Below are positions 1 through 6,265 of a DNA stretch of 14,214 nt, one piece after another. Within the stretch, counting starts at the first letter, position 1. Every line of letters starts with the position of its first letter. This stretch comes from Treponema sp. (lineage in GTDB: Bacteria > Spirochaetota > Spirochaetia > Treponematales > Breznakiellaceae): assembly GCA_031270205.1 (NCBI GenBank), contig JAISYA010000110.1, positions 1-14,214 on the forward strand. The letters run 5' to 3'. The notes beneath the pieces were generated by a model. The model searched no databases. It worked only from the letters and a program-made list of their open reading frames with translations, and had not been told where the DNA came from. A program made the translations under genes and the position numbers.

Positions 1-35
1 CCGAAAAAATACGCCGATACCCTGCGCAACAGGCA

Positions 36-64
36 TTGACGAACCGCCTCCATTTATATACAAT
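36..64 (+). promoter_or_regulatory. sigma70-type promoter of rpsP-khpA
   Basis: A -35 box TTGACG (36-41) is followed after exactly 17 bases by a -10 box TACAAT (59-64). Five of six positions match the consensus in the -35 box and five of six in the -10 box. Transcription would start near 71, giving a leader of about 78 nt before the rpsP start. No competing promoter is visible between here and rpsP. Confidence 0.6.
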
Positions 65-148
65 GAACTTCCGTGCCGCCGGACACGGTTTTGCGCGAAA
101 AAACTCCGAAAGCGAAAGCCCGTGAGTTTCACATATTGAGGAGGAATC

Positions 149-400
149 ATGAGCGCCAGAATACGGCTCAAGAAGTTCGGAACGAAGAAACGCCCCTATT
201 ACCGCATTGTGGTTATGGACAAGCGGGAACCCCGTGACGGGAAAACCATCGAGGAATTGGGGTATTATCACCCCATTGAAGCTGAAGACAAGCAGATCGA
301 GTTTAACGCCGAAAAGGCAAAGGCTTGGCTTGAGAAAGGCGCCACTGTAACCGATACGGTGCGCAAAATTTTCAACAAAAAGAACCTCGCCGTAAAATAG
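149..400 (+). CDS. rpsP: 30S ribosomal protein S16
   Basis: This encodes an 83-residue protein that is full length for bacterial S16, a component of the small ribosomal subunit body needed for 30S assembly. The N-terminal stretch carries the family signature: residues 3-9 read ARIRLKK, followed by the RPYYRIVV strand and a DGK..EELGYYHP segment. The ATG is preceded by a strong AGGAGG at 140-145, which fixes the start. A sigma70-like promoter lies 85-113 bp upstream. khpA follows 81 bp downstream on the same strand, as in many bacteria, so the two are probably cotranscribed. The high Lys/Arg content suits an rRNA-binding protein. The identification is secure. Confidence 0.97.
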   Translation: MSARIRLKKFGTKKRPYYRIVVMDKREPRDGKTIEELGYYHPIEAEDKQIEFNAEKAKAWLEKGATVTDTVRKIFNKKNLAVK

Positions 401-433
401 CGGCCTTTGTGAAACCATAACAGTGAAAGCCGG

Positions 434-458
434 GCCGCCGGACGGCATTGCCGGCGGC
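434..458 (+). other. GC-rich hairpin between rpsP and khpA
   Basis: GCCGCCGG (434-441) and CCGGCGGC (451-458) form a perfect 8-bp stem with a 9-nt loop. It is followed by GGTTTC, not a T run, so it is not a standard intrinsic terminator. It could stabilise the rpsP end of a processed transcript or reduce read-through into khpA. Confidence 0.5.
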
Positions 459-481
459 GGTTTCAGGTGAAAGGGTACAAA

Positions 482-715
482 ATGGAAAAAGATCTGATAG
501 AATACATCGCGAAATCCCTGGTGGATGACCCCGCCCAGGTGCAGGTTGCCGTGGTAGAGGGTGAAAAATCCACTATTTTAGAACTCCGGGTCGCCGAAGA
601 CGACATCGGCAAGGTAATCGGCAAACACGGCCGCATCGCCAAGGCCATTCGGACCGTGTTACAGGCAGCTACGGCCAAAACCGGCAAGCACACGGTACTG
701 GAAATCCTGGACTAA
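482..715 (+). CDS. khpA: KhpA-type KH-domain RNA-binding protein
   Basis: This is a small single-domain type II KH protein of 77 residues, the usual size for KhpA, which in other bacteria partners with KhpB/EloR and binds many RNAs. The nucleic-acid-binding GxxG loop is visible as G-K-H-G at residues 47-50 in the context VIGKHGRIAKAIR, followed by a helix and the closing strand TVLEILD. I start it at ATG 482 instead of the in-frame GTG at 467: the ATG has a purine-rich SD (GTGAAAGGG) at proper distance and gives the family's usual MEKDLIEYIAKSLV beginning, whereas the GTG has no SD. It sits downstream of rpsP and ends only 7 bp from the convergent aminotransferase gene. The normal downstream partner rimM is missing. 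Confidence 0.93.
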   Translation: MEKDLIEYIAKSLVDDPAQVQVAVVEGEKSTILELRVAEDDIGKVIGKHGRIAKAIRTVLQAATAKTGKHTVLEILD

Positions 716-722
716 CGGCCCA

Positions 723-1562
723 TTACAGCCCGCACTCTTCCCTGAATTCGCCGATGAGCGAATCCCGGAGCCGTTTCTCAAGTTCGGGGGCTTTTCCCCC
801 CACGGGGATACCGTCGATTTGATCGGCGAAGGCGCAAAAGGTCGAGCAGGCGGAAATGAACACTTCGTCGGCGGTCATCATTTCTTTCAGGGTAAAGGCG
901 CGCTCCTCAACACCGATTCCCAGCTTTTTACAGTGGCTGATAATGTGGGCGCGGGCGACGCCGGGAAGGATGAGGTTGCCCGTGGGGGCGGTACGGAGAA
1001 TCCCGTCTTTGAGGATGTGGACATTGCTGTGGGCGCACTCGGTAACGCGGTCTCCCCGGTGAAAAACCACCTCCTCAGCGCCGGCGCGTTCTGCCTTTTC
1101 GGCGGCCATCACGTTGGGGAGCAGGTTCAGCGTTTTGATGTTGCAGTGGAAAAAGCGGGTATCCTCCACGGTGATAAGCCTGATTTTTTTGCCCAGGTCC
1201 GGCAGCGCGAGGGGGCGCAGCGTTACCCAGAGGTTGGCCTTTCCCGCGGGGAAACGGTGCGCGCGGTCCGCCGTTCCCCTGGTGAGCTGCCAGTAGACAA
1301 ACTGCGTGGGGCTTTCCAGTTTTTGAACCAGAGAGCGCAACAGTTCCGCAAGCCCGGCTTTTGAGACGGGAACTGTCATTTCCATGAGCCGGGCGCTGTT
1401 AAAAAAACGATCGATGTGTTCATCAAGCGTAAAAACAATATAGTTGGCGGCAATGGCTGCGTCGTAAACGCCGTCCCCGAACCAGCAGACCCGGTCGTTC
1501 ATGGGGATACGCATTTCGTCAATCTCGCCGATTTCACCGTTGTAGTAACCAAGAGTTTTCAT
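723..1562 (-). CDS. dat: class IV PLP aminotransferase, probably D-amino-acid transaminase
   Basis: This 279-residue fold-type IV PLP enzyme is close to the length of Bacillus D-amino-acid transaminase, which interconverts D-alanine and D-glutamate for peptidoglycan. Visible signatures are FGDGVYD at 28-34 with Tyr33, the catalytic lysine K143 in CNIKTLNLLPNVM, and the cofactor-binding glutamate E175 in VTECAHSN. An R-x-H pair (R100, H102) matches the arginine/histidine carboxylate trap of D-amino-acid transaminases. That pair is the reason for preferring dat over the branched-chain enzyme ilvE, although the leucine operon nearby makes ilvE worth excluding. The start has an AAGGAG SD eight bases upstream on the minus strand. 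It is divergent from prfB across a 73-bp dyad-rich spacer and convergent with khpA. Confidence 0.87.
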   Translation of the reverse strand: MKTLGYYNGEIGEIDEMRIPMNDRVCWFGDGVYDAAIAANYIVFTLDEHIDRFFNSARLMEMTVPVSKAGLAELLRSLVQKLESPTQFVYWQLTRGTADRAHRFPAGKANLWVTLRPLALPDLGKKIRLITVEDTRFFHCNIKTLNLLPNVMAAEKAERAGAEEVVFHRGDRVTECAHSNVHILKDGILRTAPTGNLILPGVARAHIISHCKKLGIGVEERAFTLKEMMTADEVFISACSTFCAFADQIDGIPVGGKAPELEKRLRDSLIGEFREECGL

Positions 1563-1570
1563 GCCTGTTT

Positions 1571-1630
1571 CTCCTTATCAACACTATCCTTGAAAAAGGC
1601 GGCCTTTTCAAGGTATCCTTGGATAAGGAG
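1571..1630. promoter_or_regulatory. nested dyad in the dat/prfB divergent spacer
   Basis: The spacer is almost symmetric. The inner arms CCTTGAAAA (1588-1596) and TTTTCAAGG (1605-1613) are perfect 9-bp partners. The outer arms CTCCTTATC (1571-1579) and GATAAGGAG (1622-1630) are perfect 9-bp partners too, and the gaps between inner and outer arms are 8 nt on each side. The outer arms contain the SD sequences of both genes. Each inner arm also supplies a TTGAAA -35-like box: on the minus strand TTGAAA (1611-1606) is 17 bp from GATAGT (1588-1583), and on the plus strand TTGAAA (1590-1595) is 18 bp from TATCCT (1614-1619). The symmetry is directly visible; an operator or promoter role is inferred. 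Confidence 0.5.
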
Positions 1631-1635
1631 ATATT

Positions 1636-2734
1636 ATGTTATTAGGCGAACTTGGCGTACCCATAGGGGAATTGAAGGCAAAAATCTACGATACCTGGAG
1701 GCGTCTTTGAGGACGCTTCTTTTGAACAGCGCATAGCCGAAATTGAGGCGAAAACCCTTAAGGAAAATTTCTGGAACGATGCGGCCGCCGCGAAAGAAAC
1801 GATGGGCAAGCTTAAGGGGCTGAAAAACCGTTACCTGCCGTGGAAGGAACTCCGCGCCGAAGTGGACGACCTTGAGGCCCTGTACGAGCTTGCCGTTGAG
1901 GCCAAAGACGAGCGCGAAAGCGCCGGCATCGAAAGCGCCTGGAAGGACCTCTCTGCCCGCTATGAAAAACAGAATATTTTTGAACTCATGGGCGGGGAAG
2001 TGGACCGGAACGGCTGTTTCCTCACGGTCCATTCCGGGGCCGGCGGCACCGAAGCCTGCGACTGGTCCCAGATGCTGTACCGCATGTATCTGCGCTGGGC
2101 CGAGCGCAAAGGATTCGCCGTTGAGGAAGTGGACCGCCTGGAAGCCGAGGGCGGGATAAAATCGGTGACCTGCAAAATCGAAGGAGACTACGCCTACGGC
2201 CGCCTCAAGGGCGAGTCCGGCGTGCACCGCCTGGTGCGCATTTCCCCCTTTGACGCCAACGCCAGGCGGCACACTTCTTTCGCGTCCGTGTATATTTTCC
2301 CGCTCATCGACGACTCCATCGAGGTGGAAATCCGTCCCGAAGACCTCCGGGTGGACACCTACCGCTCAGGCGGCGCGGGCGGCCAGCACGTCAACAAAAC
2401 CGACAGCGCCGTGCGCTTTACCCACCTGCCCACGGGCATTGTGGTGGCCTGCCAGAACGAGCGCAGCCAGATCAAAAACCGCGCCATCGCCATGGACATG
2501 CTCCGCGCGCGCCTGTACGAATACTACCGCCAGGAAAAAGAAAAAGAAAACGAGCGCTTCGCCCAGGAAAAAAAAGACATCTCCTGGGGCAATCAGATCC
2601 GCTCCTATGTCTTTCAGCCCTACACCATGGTAAAGGACTACCGTACCAAGGCCGAAGCCGGCAACATCCAGGCGGTAATGGACGGAGACATTGATTTATT
2701 TATAGAGGAATATTTGCAGAAATGTTCCCGATGA
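1636..2734 (+). CDS. prfB: peptide chain release factor 2, with programmed +1 frameshift
   Basis: RF2 recognises UGA and UAA stop codons and triggers peptide release on the ribosome. Translation starts at ATG 1636 with an AAGGAG SD 5 bases upstream, runs 24 codons to an in-frame TGA (1708-1710), and continues in the +1 frame from GAG 1709. The full product is 365 residues, the same length as E. coli RF2. The joined sequence gives the normal N-terminal coiled-coil region (KENFWND). The stop-codon selection tripeptide is SPF at about 203-205, which marks RF2 and not RF1, and the catalytic GGQ is at about 248-250 in GAGGQHVNKTDSAVR. The residue equivalent to E. coli T246 is Ser. The gene ends in TGA, RF2's own codon. 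An automatic caller may miss the frameshift and start it at ATG 1802. Confidence 0.96.
1696..1711 (+). promoter_or_regulatory. programmed +1 frameshift site of prfB
   Basis: The sequence TGGAGG CGT CTT TGA G contains an internal SD-like GGAGG, a three-base spacer, the slippery codon CTT and the in-frame stop TGA. The spacing is the same as in the E. coli autoregulatory site. When RF2 is scarce, the ribosome pauses at UGA and slips from CUU to UUU, joining the second frame. The base after TGA here is G. Confidence 0.95.
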
Positions 2735-2764
2735 AAAAACACCGGTGTTTCTTATCGGGAACAT
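2722..2764 (+). terminator. long dyad over the prfB stop codon, terminator-like
   Basis: The outer arms ATGTTCCCGAT (2722-2732) and ATCGGGAACAT (2754-2764) pair perfectly over 11 bp. Inside lies the palindrome AAACACCGGTGTTT (2737-2750), offset by one base, so a single long hairpin with one small bulge can form. The prfB stop TGA (2732-2734) sits inside the stem. No T run follows directly, so a Rho-independent terminator in the strict sense is not shown; 3'-end protection is an equally good reading. Confidence 0.45.
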
Positions 2765-2786
2765 GAACAAAAGCATGAACAGCCCC

Positions 2787-2815
2787 TTGCGCAAATTTTT
2801 GTTTTTTGGCATAAT
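2787..2815 (+). promoter_or_regulatory. candidate promoter of the leu operon leader
   Basis: TTGCGC (2787-2792) is 17 bases from CATAAT (2810-2815), and the spacer is very T-rich. Transcription would begin near 2822, leaving a leader of about 290 nt before leuA. Just upstream lies a direct repeat CATGAACA (2762-2769 and 2774-2781), which could be a regulator site. Confidence 0.4.
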
Positions 2816-2818
2816 CAG

Positions 2819-2842
2819 CCAGGTCCTGAATGGCGGACCTGG
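2819..2842. promoter_or_regulatory. perfect dyad at the leu promoter start site
   Basis: CCAGGTCC (2819-2826) and GGACCTGG (2835-2842) form a perfect 8-bp inverted repeat with an 8-base centre. It straddles the start point predicted from the 2787-2815 promoter. It could be a repressor operator, or, if transcription begins slightly earlier, a 5' hairpin. No T tract follows on either strand, so a terminator is unlikely. Confidence 0.4.
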
Positions 2843-2852
2843 AGAGAAAAGC

Positions 2853-3002
2853 GTGTTGAAACGGAATGACAGACAATCAGGCGGATTCACTGATGTACGC
2901 GCGGGCATTTGCGCTGCGCGGACGGCGGATTCTGTCTTGCGCGATACTCTGCTTTCCCTTGCCATTTCCCTGCCTTTAATTTTATCCGTACTAATTAGCT
3001 AG
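2853..3002 (+). CDS. candidate Leu-rich leader peptide upstream of leuA
   Basis: A 49-codon frame starts at GTG 2853, with an SD-like GGAGAG at 2841-2846 six bases upstream, and stops at TAG 3000-3002. Its last 18 residues read TLLSLAISLPLILSVLIS: 7 Leu, 3 Ile and 1 Val. The final leucines are encoded TTA, TTA and CTA (2976-2993), codons I find nowhere among the leucines of leuA itself. This matches the design of attenuator peptides such as enterobacterial LeuL, although it is longer than those. A shorter version could start at TTG 2937. The same frame is open back to ATG 2745, but that start lies upstream of the predicted promoter. The codon pattern is directly visible; its role in regulation is inference. 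Confidence 0.4.
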   Translation: MLKRNDRQSGGFTDVRAGICAARTADSVLRDTLLSLAISLPLILSVLIS

Positions 3003-3004
3003 AC

Positions 3005-3108
3005 GGTAAGGCCGGTTTCCCCCGGGGAAATCATCAGTCTTGCCTCATTTCCCGGAGCCTGAATGGGGTTAAAGCCATTTGCGGCCTGGAGTATATTGAG
3101 GAGGAAAC
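3005..3108 (+). promoter_or_regulatory. leuA leader with mutually exclusive hairpins
   Basis: Segment A (3014-3023) pairs with segment B (3024-3032) in an 8-bp stem including one G-U. B can instead pair with segment C (ATTTCCCGG, 3047-3055) with a one-base bulge. A can instead pair with the leuA SD region GGAGGAAAC (3100-3108) at 8 of 9 positions. GGTAAGG (3005-3011) can also pair back into the Leu codons at CCTTGCC (2957-2963). No T run follows any of these stems, so control of translation or Rho access is more likely than an intrinsic-terminator attenuator. Confidence 0.4.
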
Positions 3109-3111
3109 AGT

Positions 3112-4650
3112 ATGAACAGCGAAAACAAACGGCTTGTCAGGGTGCTTGACACCACCCTGAGAGACGGCGAGCAGGCGCCGGGCTGCAGCATGAATCTGAG
3201 TGAAAAAATAGAGGTCGCCAGGCGGCTTGAAAAACTCGGCGTTGATATTATTGAGGCGGGTTTTCCGGCGTCGAGTCCCGGCGATCTTGAGTCGGTGCGG
3301 GTTATCGCGGGAATTATCAAGGACTGCACGGTGGCGGGGCTTTGCCGCTGCCGCGAAAGCGACATTGACGCGGGCAGGAAAGCGCTGGCCGGCGCGGCGA
3401 GTCCGCGTATTCATGTGTTCCTCGCCACTTCGCCGGTACACATGGAGTACAAGCTCAAGATGACGCCGGAGCAGGTGCTGGAACAGGCGGCGGCCTCGGT
3501 GCGGTACGCGAAAAAATTCTGCGAAGATGTGGAATTTTCCGCTGAAGACGCCTTCCGCAGTGATCCTGATTTTGTCTGCAAGGTGTTCGGCGCGGCAATC
3601 GCGGCGGGGGCGCGGACAGTGAATTTCCCCGATACGGTGGGCTACGCGATGCCCGCCGAATTTGGCGGACGCATCCGTTATATCAGGGAACACACACCGG
3701 GCATGGAGAAGGCGGGGTTTTCGGTGCACTGCCACAACGACCTGGGCCTTGCCGTGGCGAACAGCATTGCCGCCGTGGTCAGCGGCGCCGATCAGGTTGA
3801 GTGTACGGTCAACGGCATCGGCGAGCGCGCGGGAAACGCCTCGCTGGAGGAACTGGTCATGGGGCTGCGGGTGCGGAAGGATTATTTTTCCGCCGACACC
3901 AGAATCGACAGTACCCAGCTCTACGCCGCGAGCCGCCTGGTGAGTCAGGTGACCGGCGTAAAAATTCAGCCGAACAAGGCAATCGTCGGCGATAACGCTT
4001 TTGCCCACGAAGCGGGGATTCATCAGCACGGCGTTATGGTAAAACGGGAAACTTACGAGATTATGACTCCGCAATCGGTCGGTATTCCCCTGAACCGGAT
4101 GGTCCTGGGCAAGCACTCAGGCCGTCATGCTTTTGAGGAACGCCTCAAGGCTCTGAACCTTCCGCTGGACGGCGAAATGCTTGAAAAGGTCTTTGCCGAA
4201 TTCAAGAATCTGGCGGACAAAAAGAAAATGGTGAGCGACCGTGACATTGAAGTTCTCGTGATGGATATGGCGGTGACGGTACCCGAAACATGGAAGCTCG
4301 ATCACTGGGCGGTGAACACCGGTTCCGCTTTGGGCGCGTCGGGCGTTATCCGCCTGCAGCGCAAGGACGGCAAGTTTGAAAAACGTGTCTCCATGGGAGA
4401 CGGTCCCATTGATTCTATTTTCAGGGCGATCAACAAAATCATCGGCAGGGAGCCGGAACTGGAACTCTACGAAATCGGCGCGATTACCGGCGGCTCCGCT
4501 TCCCAGGGAGAAACCGTTGTGAAAATCGTCCTGAACGGCCGCCACTGGAACGGCCGCGGGGTTTCCACCGATATAATAGAATCGTCAATAAGGGCGTACA
4601 TTTCGGCGATCAACGCGATGGAATGGGATTTGGGAATAAAAAATGACTAA
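3112..4650 (+). CDS. leuA: 2-isopropylmalate synthase
   Basis: This enzyme condenses acetyl-CoA with 2-oxoisovalerate to 2-isopropylmalate, the first committed step of leucine synthesis in the cytoplasm. At 512 residues it has the length of the common LeuA type with a regulatory domain. The TIM-barrel begins with LDTTLRDGEQAPG at 12-24; the metal-binding HxH is in HCHNDLGLA at 206-214, followed by NGIGERAGNASLEE at 234-247 and the HEAGIHQHG segment at 299-307. The C-terminal leucine-binding domain spans about 390-505 and contains GRGVSTDIIESSIRAY. A strong SD (GAGGAGG) lies eight bases before the ATG. The 3' end overlaps cimA by 8 bp, suggesting translational coupling. Control by the unusual upstream leader is likely, in addition to feedback inhibition. 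Confidence 0.96.
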   Translation: MNSENKRLVRVLDTTLRDGEQAPGCSMNLSEKIEVARRLEKLGVDIIEAGFPASSPGDLESVRVIAGIIKDCTVAGLCRCRESDIDAGRKALAGAASPRIHVFLATSPVHMEYKLKMTPEQVLEQAAASVRYAKKFCEDVEFSAEDAFRSDPDFVCKVFGAAIAAGARTVNFPDTVGYAMPAEFGGRIRYIREHTPGMEKAGFSVHCHNDLGLAVANSIAAVVSGADQVECTVNGIGERAGNASLEELVMGLRVRKDYFSADTRIDSTQLYAASRLVSQVTGVKIQPNKAIVGDNAFAHEAGIHQHGVMVKRETYEIMTPQSVGIPLNRMVLGKHSGRHAFEERLKALNLPLDGEMLEKVFAEFKNLADKKKMVSDRDIEVLVMDMAVTVPETWKLDHWAVNTGSALGASGVIRLQRKDGKFEKRVSMGDGPIDSIFRAINKIIGREPELELYEIGAITGGSASQGETVVKIVLNGRHWNGRGVSTDIIESSIRAYISAINAMEWDLGIKND

Positions 4651-6265
4651 CGCGGCAGGACCGGATATTGAGATTCTCGATACCACTTTGCGCGACGGGG
4701 CGCAGGGCGAGGGGATTGTCTTTTCGGTGAGGGACAAACTCGGCGTGGCCGAGGCTCTGGATGAACTGGGGGTGAGCTGGATCGAGGCGGGGAATCCGGG
4801 GAGTAATCCCAAGGATTTGGAATTTTTCCGGCTTGCTTCCCTGCTCAGGTTAAAGAACGCCAGGCTCTGCGCGTTTGGTCCAACCAGAAAAAAAGGGCTG
4901 AAGGTGAAAGACGACGCCCGGCTTCGTAGTCTCCTTGACGCGGAAACAGAGGGAGTGACGGTCTTCGGTAAAAGCTGGGATTTGCACGTAACAGACGTAA
5001 TTCAGGTGGAGCCAGAGGAAAATATCGCCATGATCGCCGAGACCGTGGCTTTTCTCAAGGCCGAGGGCCGGATCGTAATCTTCGACGCGGAGCATTTTTT
5101 TGACGGATGGGCCGCCAATGCCGCCTATGCCCTCTCCGCGGTGCAGGCCGCTTTGGAAGCGGGGGCGGATCGAATCGTGCTATGTGACACCAACGGCGGG
5201 GCTTTCCCCAATGCCGTTGCGGACGGGGTGCGCGCCGTAAAAGAAAGCGTCCCCGCTGCTTTTACCGGTATTCACGCCCATAACGATACCGGTCTTGCCC
5301 TTGCCAACACGATCAGCGCGGTACAGGCGGGTTGTACCCATGTGCAGGGAACGCTGGTAGGCTTTGGGGAGCGCTGCGGCAATACGGCGCTGGCCGCGCT
5401 TATTCCCAGTCTTGAACTCAAGCTAAAGCTGCGCTGCCTGCCCGATGACAGGCTGATCCGTGTTTCGGAACTAACCCGCAGGGTAGCGGAAATTGCCAAT
5501 GTAAGCATCAGCGATGATATGCCCTATGTGGGCGCTCACGCCTTTTCCCACAAGGCAGGGATGCACACGGACGGCATACTCAAGGTGCGGCGCTCTTTTG
5601 AGCATATTGAACCGGCGGCGGTAGGAAACAACCGGCATTTTCTTATGAGCGAAGTTGTCGGCCGTTCCGCAATCGCCGAAAGGACAAAGGAGATAGACCC
5701 GTCAATCACCAAAGATCATCCGGTTACCATCGCGTTAGCTGAAAAGATAAAAAGCCTTGAGGCGAAGGGCTGGGCCTTTGAGGGCGCGGACGCCAGTTTT
5801 GAACTTCTGGTCCGCCGGGAATTGGGCCGCTATAAGCCCTTGTTCCGCATTGAGGCCTACCGCGTGATGAGCGAGCATCCCACCGGAGAAACCATTTCCT
5901 GTTCCCATGCCTGGGTCAAGATTCTGGTAGAAGGTCAGCATGAAATCGCCGCCGCCGAGGGGAACGGCCCGGTGAACGCCCTGGACGGCGCGCTCCGCCG
6001 GGCGCTGCTCCGCTTTTATCCGAATCTGGCGAAAGTCAGGCTTGAGGATTACAAAGTCAGGGTCATCGACGGCAAGGAGGCTACCGCCGCGCAGGTACGG
6101 GTTCTTATCGAATCCACCGACGGCCAGCGCACCTGGAACACCGTGGGCGTCTCCGCCGATATTATCGACGCAAGCCGCGCCGCTCTGGTAGACTCTATTG
6201 AATATAAATTGATCGGTGATATTGAAAACAGCGGGAACGTGTTCAATGAAGGAAAAATAACATGA
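4643..6265 (+). CDS. cimA: (R)-citramalate synthase
   Basis: CimA condenses pyruvate and acetyl-CoA to citramalate, opening the threonine-independent route to 2-oxobutyrate and isoleucine. The 540-residue protein shows DTTLRDGAQGEGIVFS at 13-28 and GNPGSNPKD at 50-58. The FDAEHFFDGWAANAAYAL stretch at 147-164 is typical of the Geobacter-type citramalate synthases and differs from LeuA. It also has the metal site HAHND at 211-215, SHKAGMH at 302-308 and a C-terminal allosteric domain with VGVSADIIDASR. Homocitrate synthase is less likely because of the FDAEHFF block. The start overlaps the leuA end by 8 bp and the stop overlaps leuB by 4 bp (ATGA), so the three genes form one operon. Confidence 0.94.
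   Translation: MTNAAGPDIEILDTTLRDGAQGEGIVFSVRDKLGVAEALDELGVSWIEAGNPGSNPKDLEFFRLASLLRLKNARLCAFGPTRKKGLKVKDDARLRSLLDAETEGVTVFGKSWDLHVTDVIQVEPEENIAMIAETVAFLKAEGRIVIFDAEHFFDGWAANAAYALSAVQAALEAGADRIVLCDTNGGAFPNAVADGVRAVKESVPAAFTGIHAHNDTGLALANTISAVQAGCTHVQGTLVGFGERCGNTALAALIPSLELKLKLRCLPDDRLIRVSELTRRVAEIANVSISDDMPYVGAHAFSHKAGMHTDGILKVRRSFEHIEPAAVGNNRHFLMSEVVGRSAIAERTKEIDPSITKDHPVTIALAEKIKSLEAKGWAFEGADASFELLVRRELGRYKPLFRIEAYRVMSEHPTGETISCSHAWVKILVEGQHEIAAAEGNGPVNALDGALRRALLRFYPNLAKVRLEDYKVRVIDGKEATAAQVRVLIESTDGQRTWNTVGVSADIIDASRAALVDSIEYKLIGDIENSGNVFNEGKIT

Noticed and set aside
1..39. Possible 3' end of an upstream gene (PKKYADTLRNRH then TGA in frame 1)
   Set aside because: Only 12 codons are visible and the other plus frames are also open, so neither gene nor frame can be identified. 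The rpsP -35 box overlaps the TGA.
819..1364. 181-codon plus-strand frame opposite dat
   Set aside because: It is the antisense of a clear PLP aminotransferase and shows no SD or domain.
1634..2272. 212-codon minus-strand frame opposite prfB
   Set aside because: It is fully antisense to conserved RF2 coding sequence and has low-complexity composition without motifs.
2745..2852. Upstream extension of the Leu-rich frame to ATG 2745 (85 codons in all)
   Set aside because: It starts inside the prfB 3' hairpin, has no SD and lies before the predicted leu promoter. Only the part from 2853 is kept as a candidate.
3069..3096. TTAAAG-N17-TATATT promoter just upstream of leuA
   Set aside because: Transcription would begin inside the SD, leaving almost no leader. 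The match probably reflects AT-rich sequence next to the SD.
2735..3111. T-box riboswitch in front of leuA
   Set aside because: The conserved T-box core (AGGGTGG..CCGCG) and a specifier-loop layout were not found, and no intrinsic terminator is present.
3034..4116. 360-codon minus-strand frame opposite leuA
   Set aside because: It lies opposite leuA, has no recognisable domain and is a mirror frame typical of GC-rich coding DNA.
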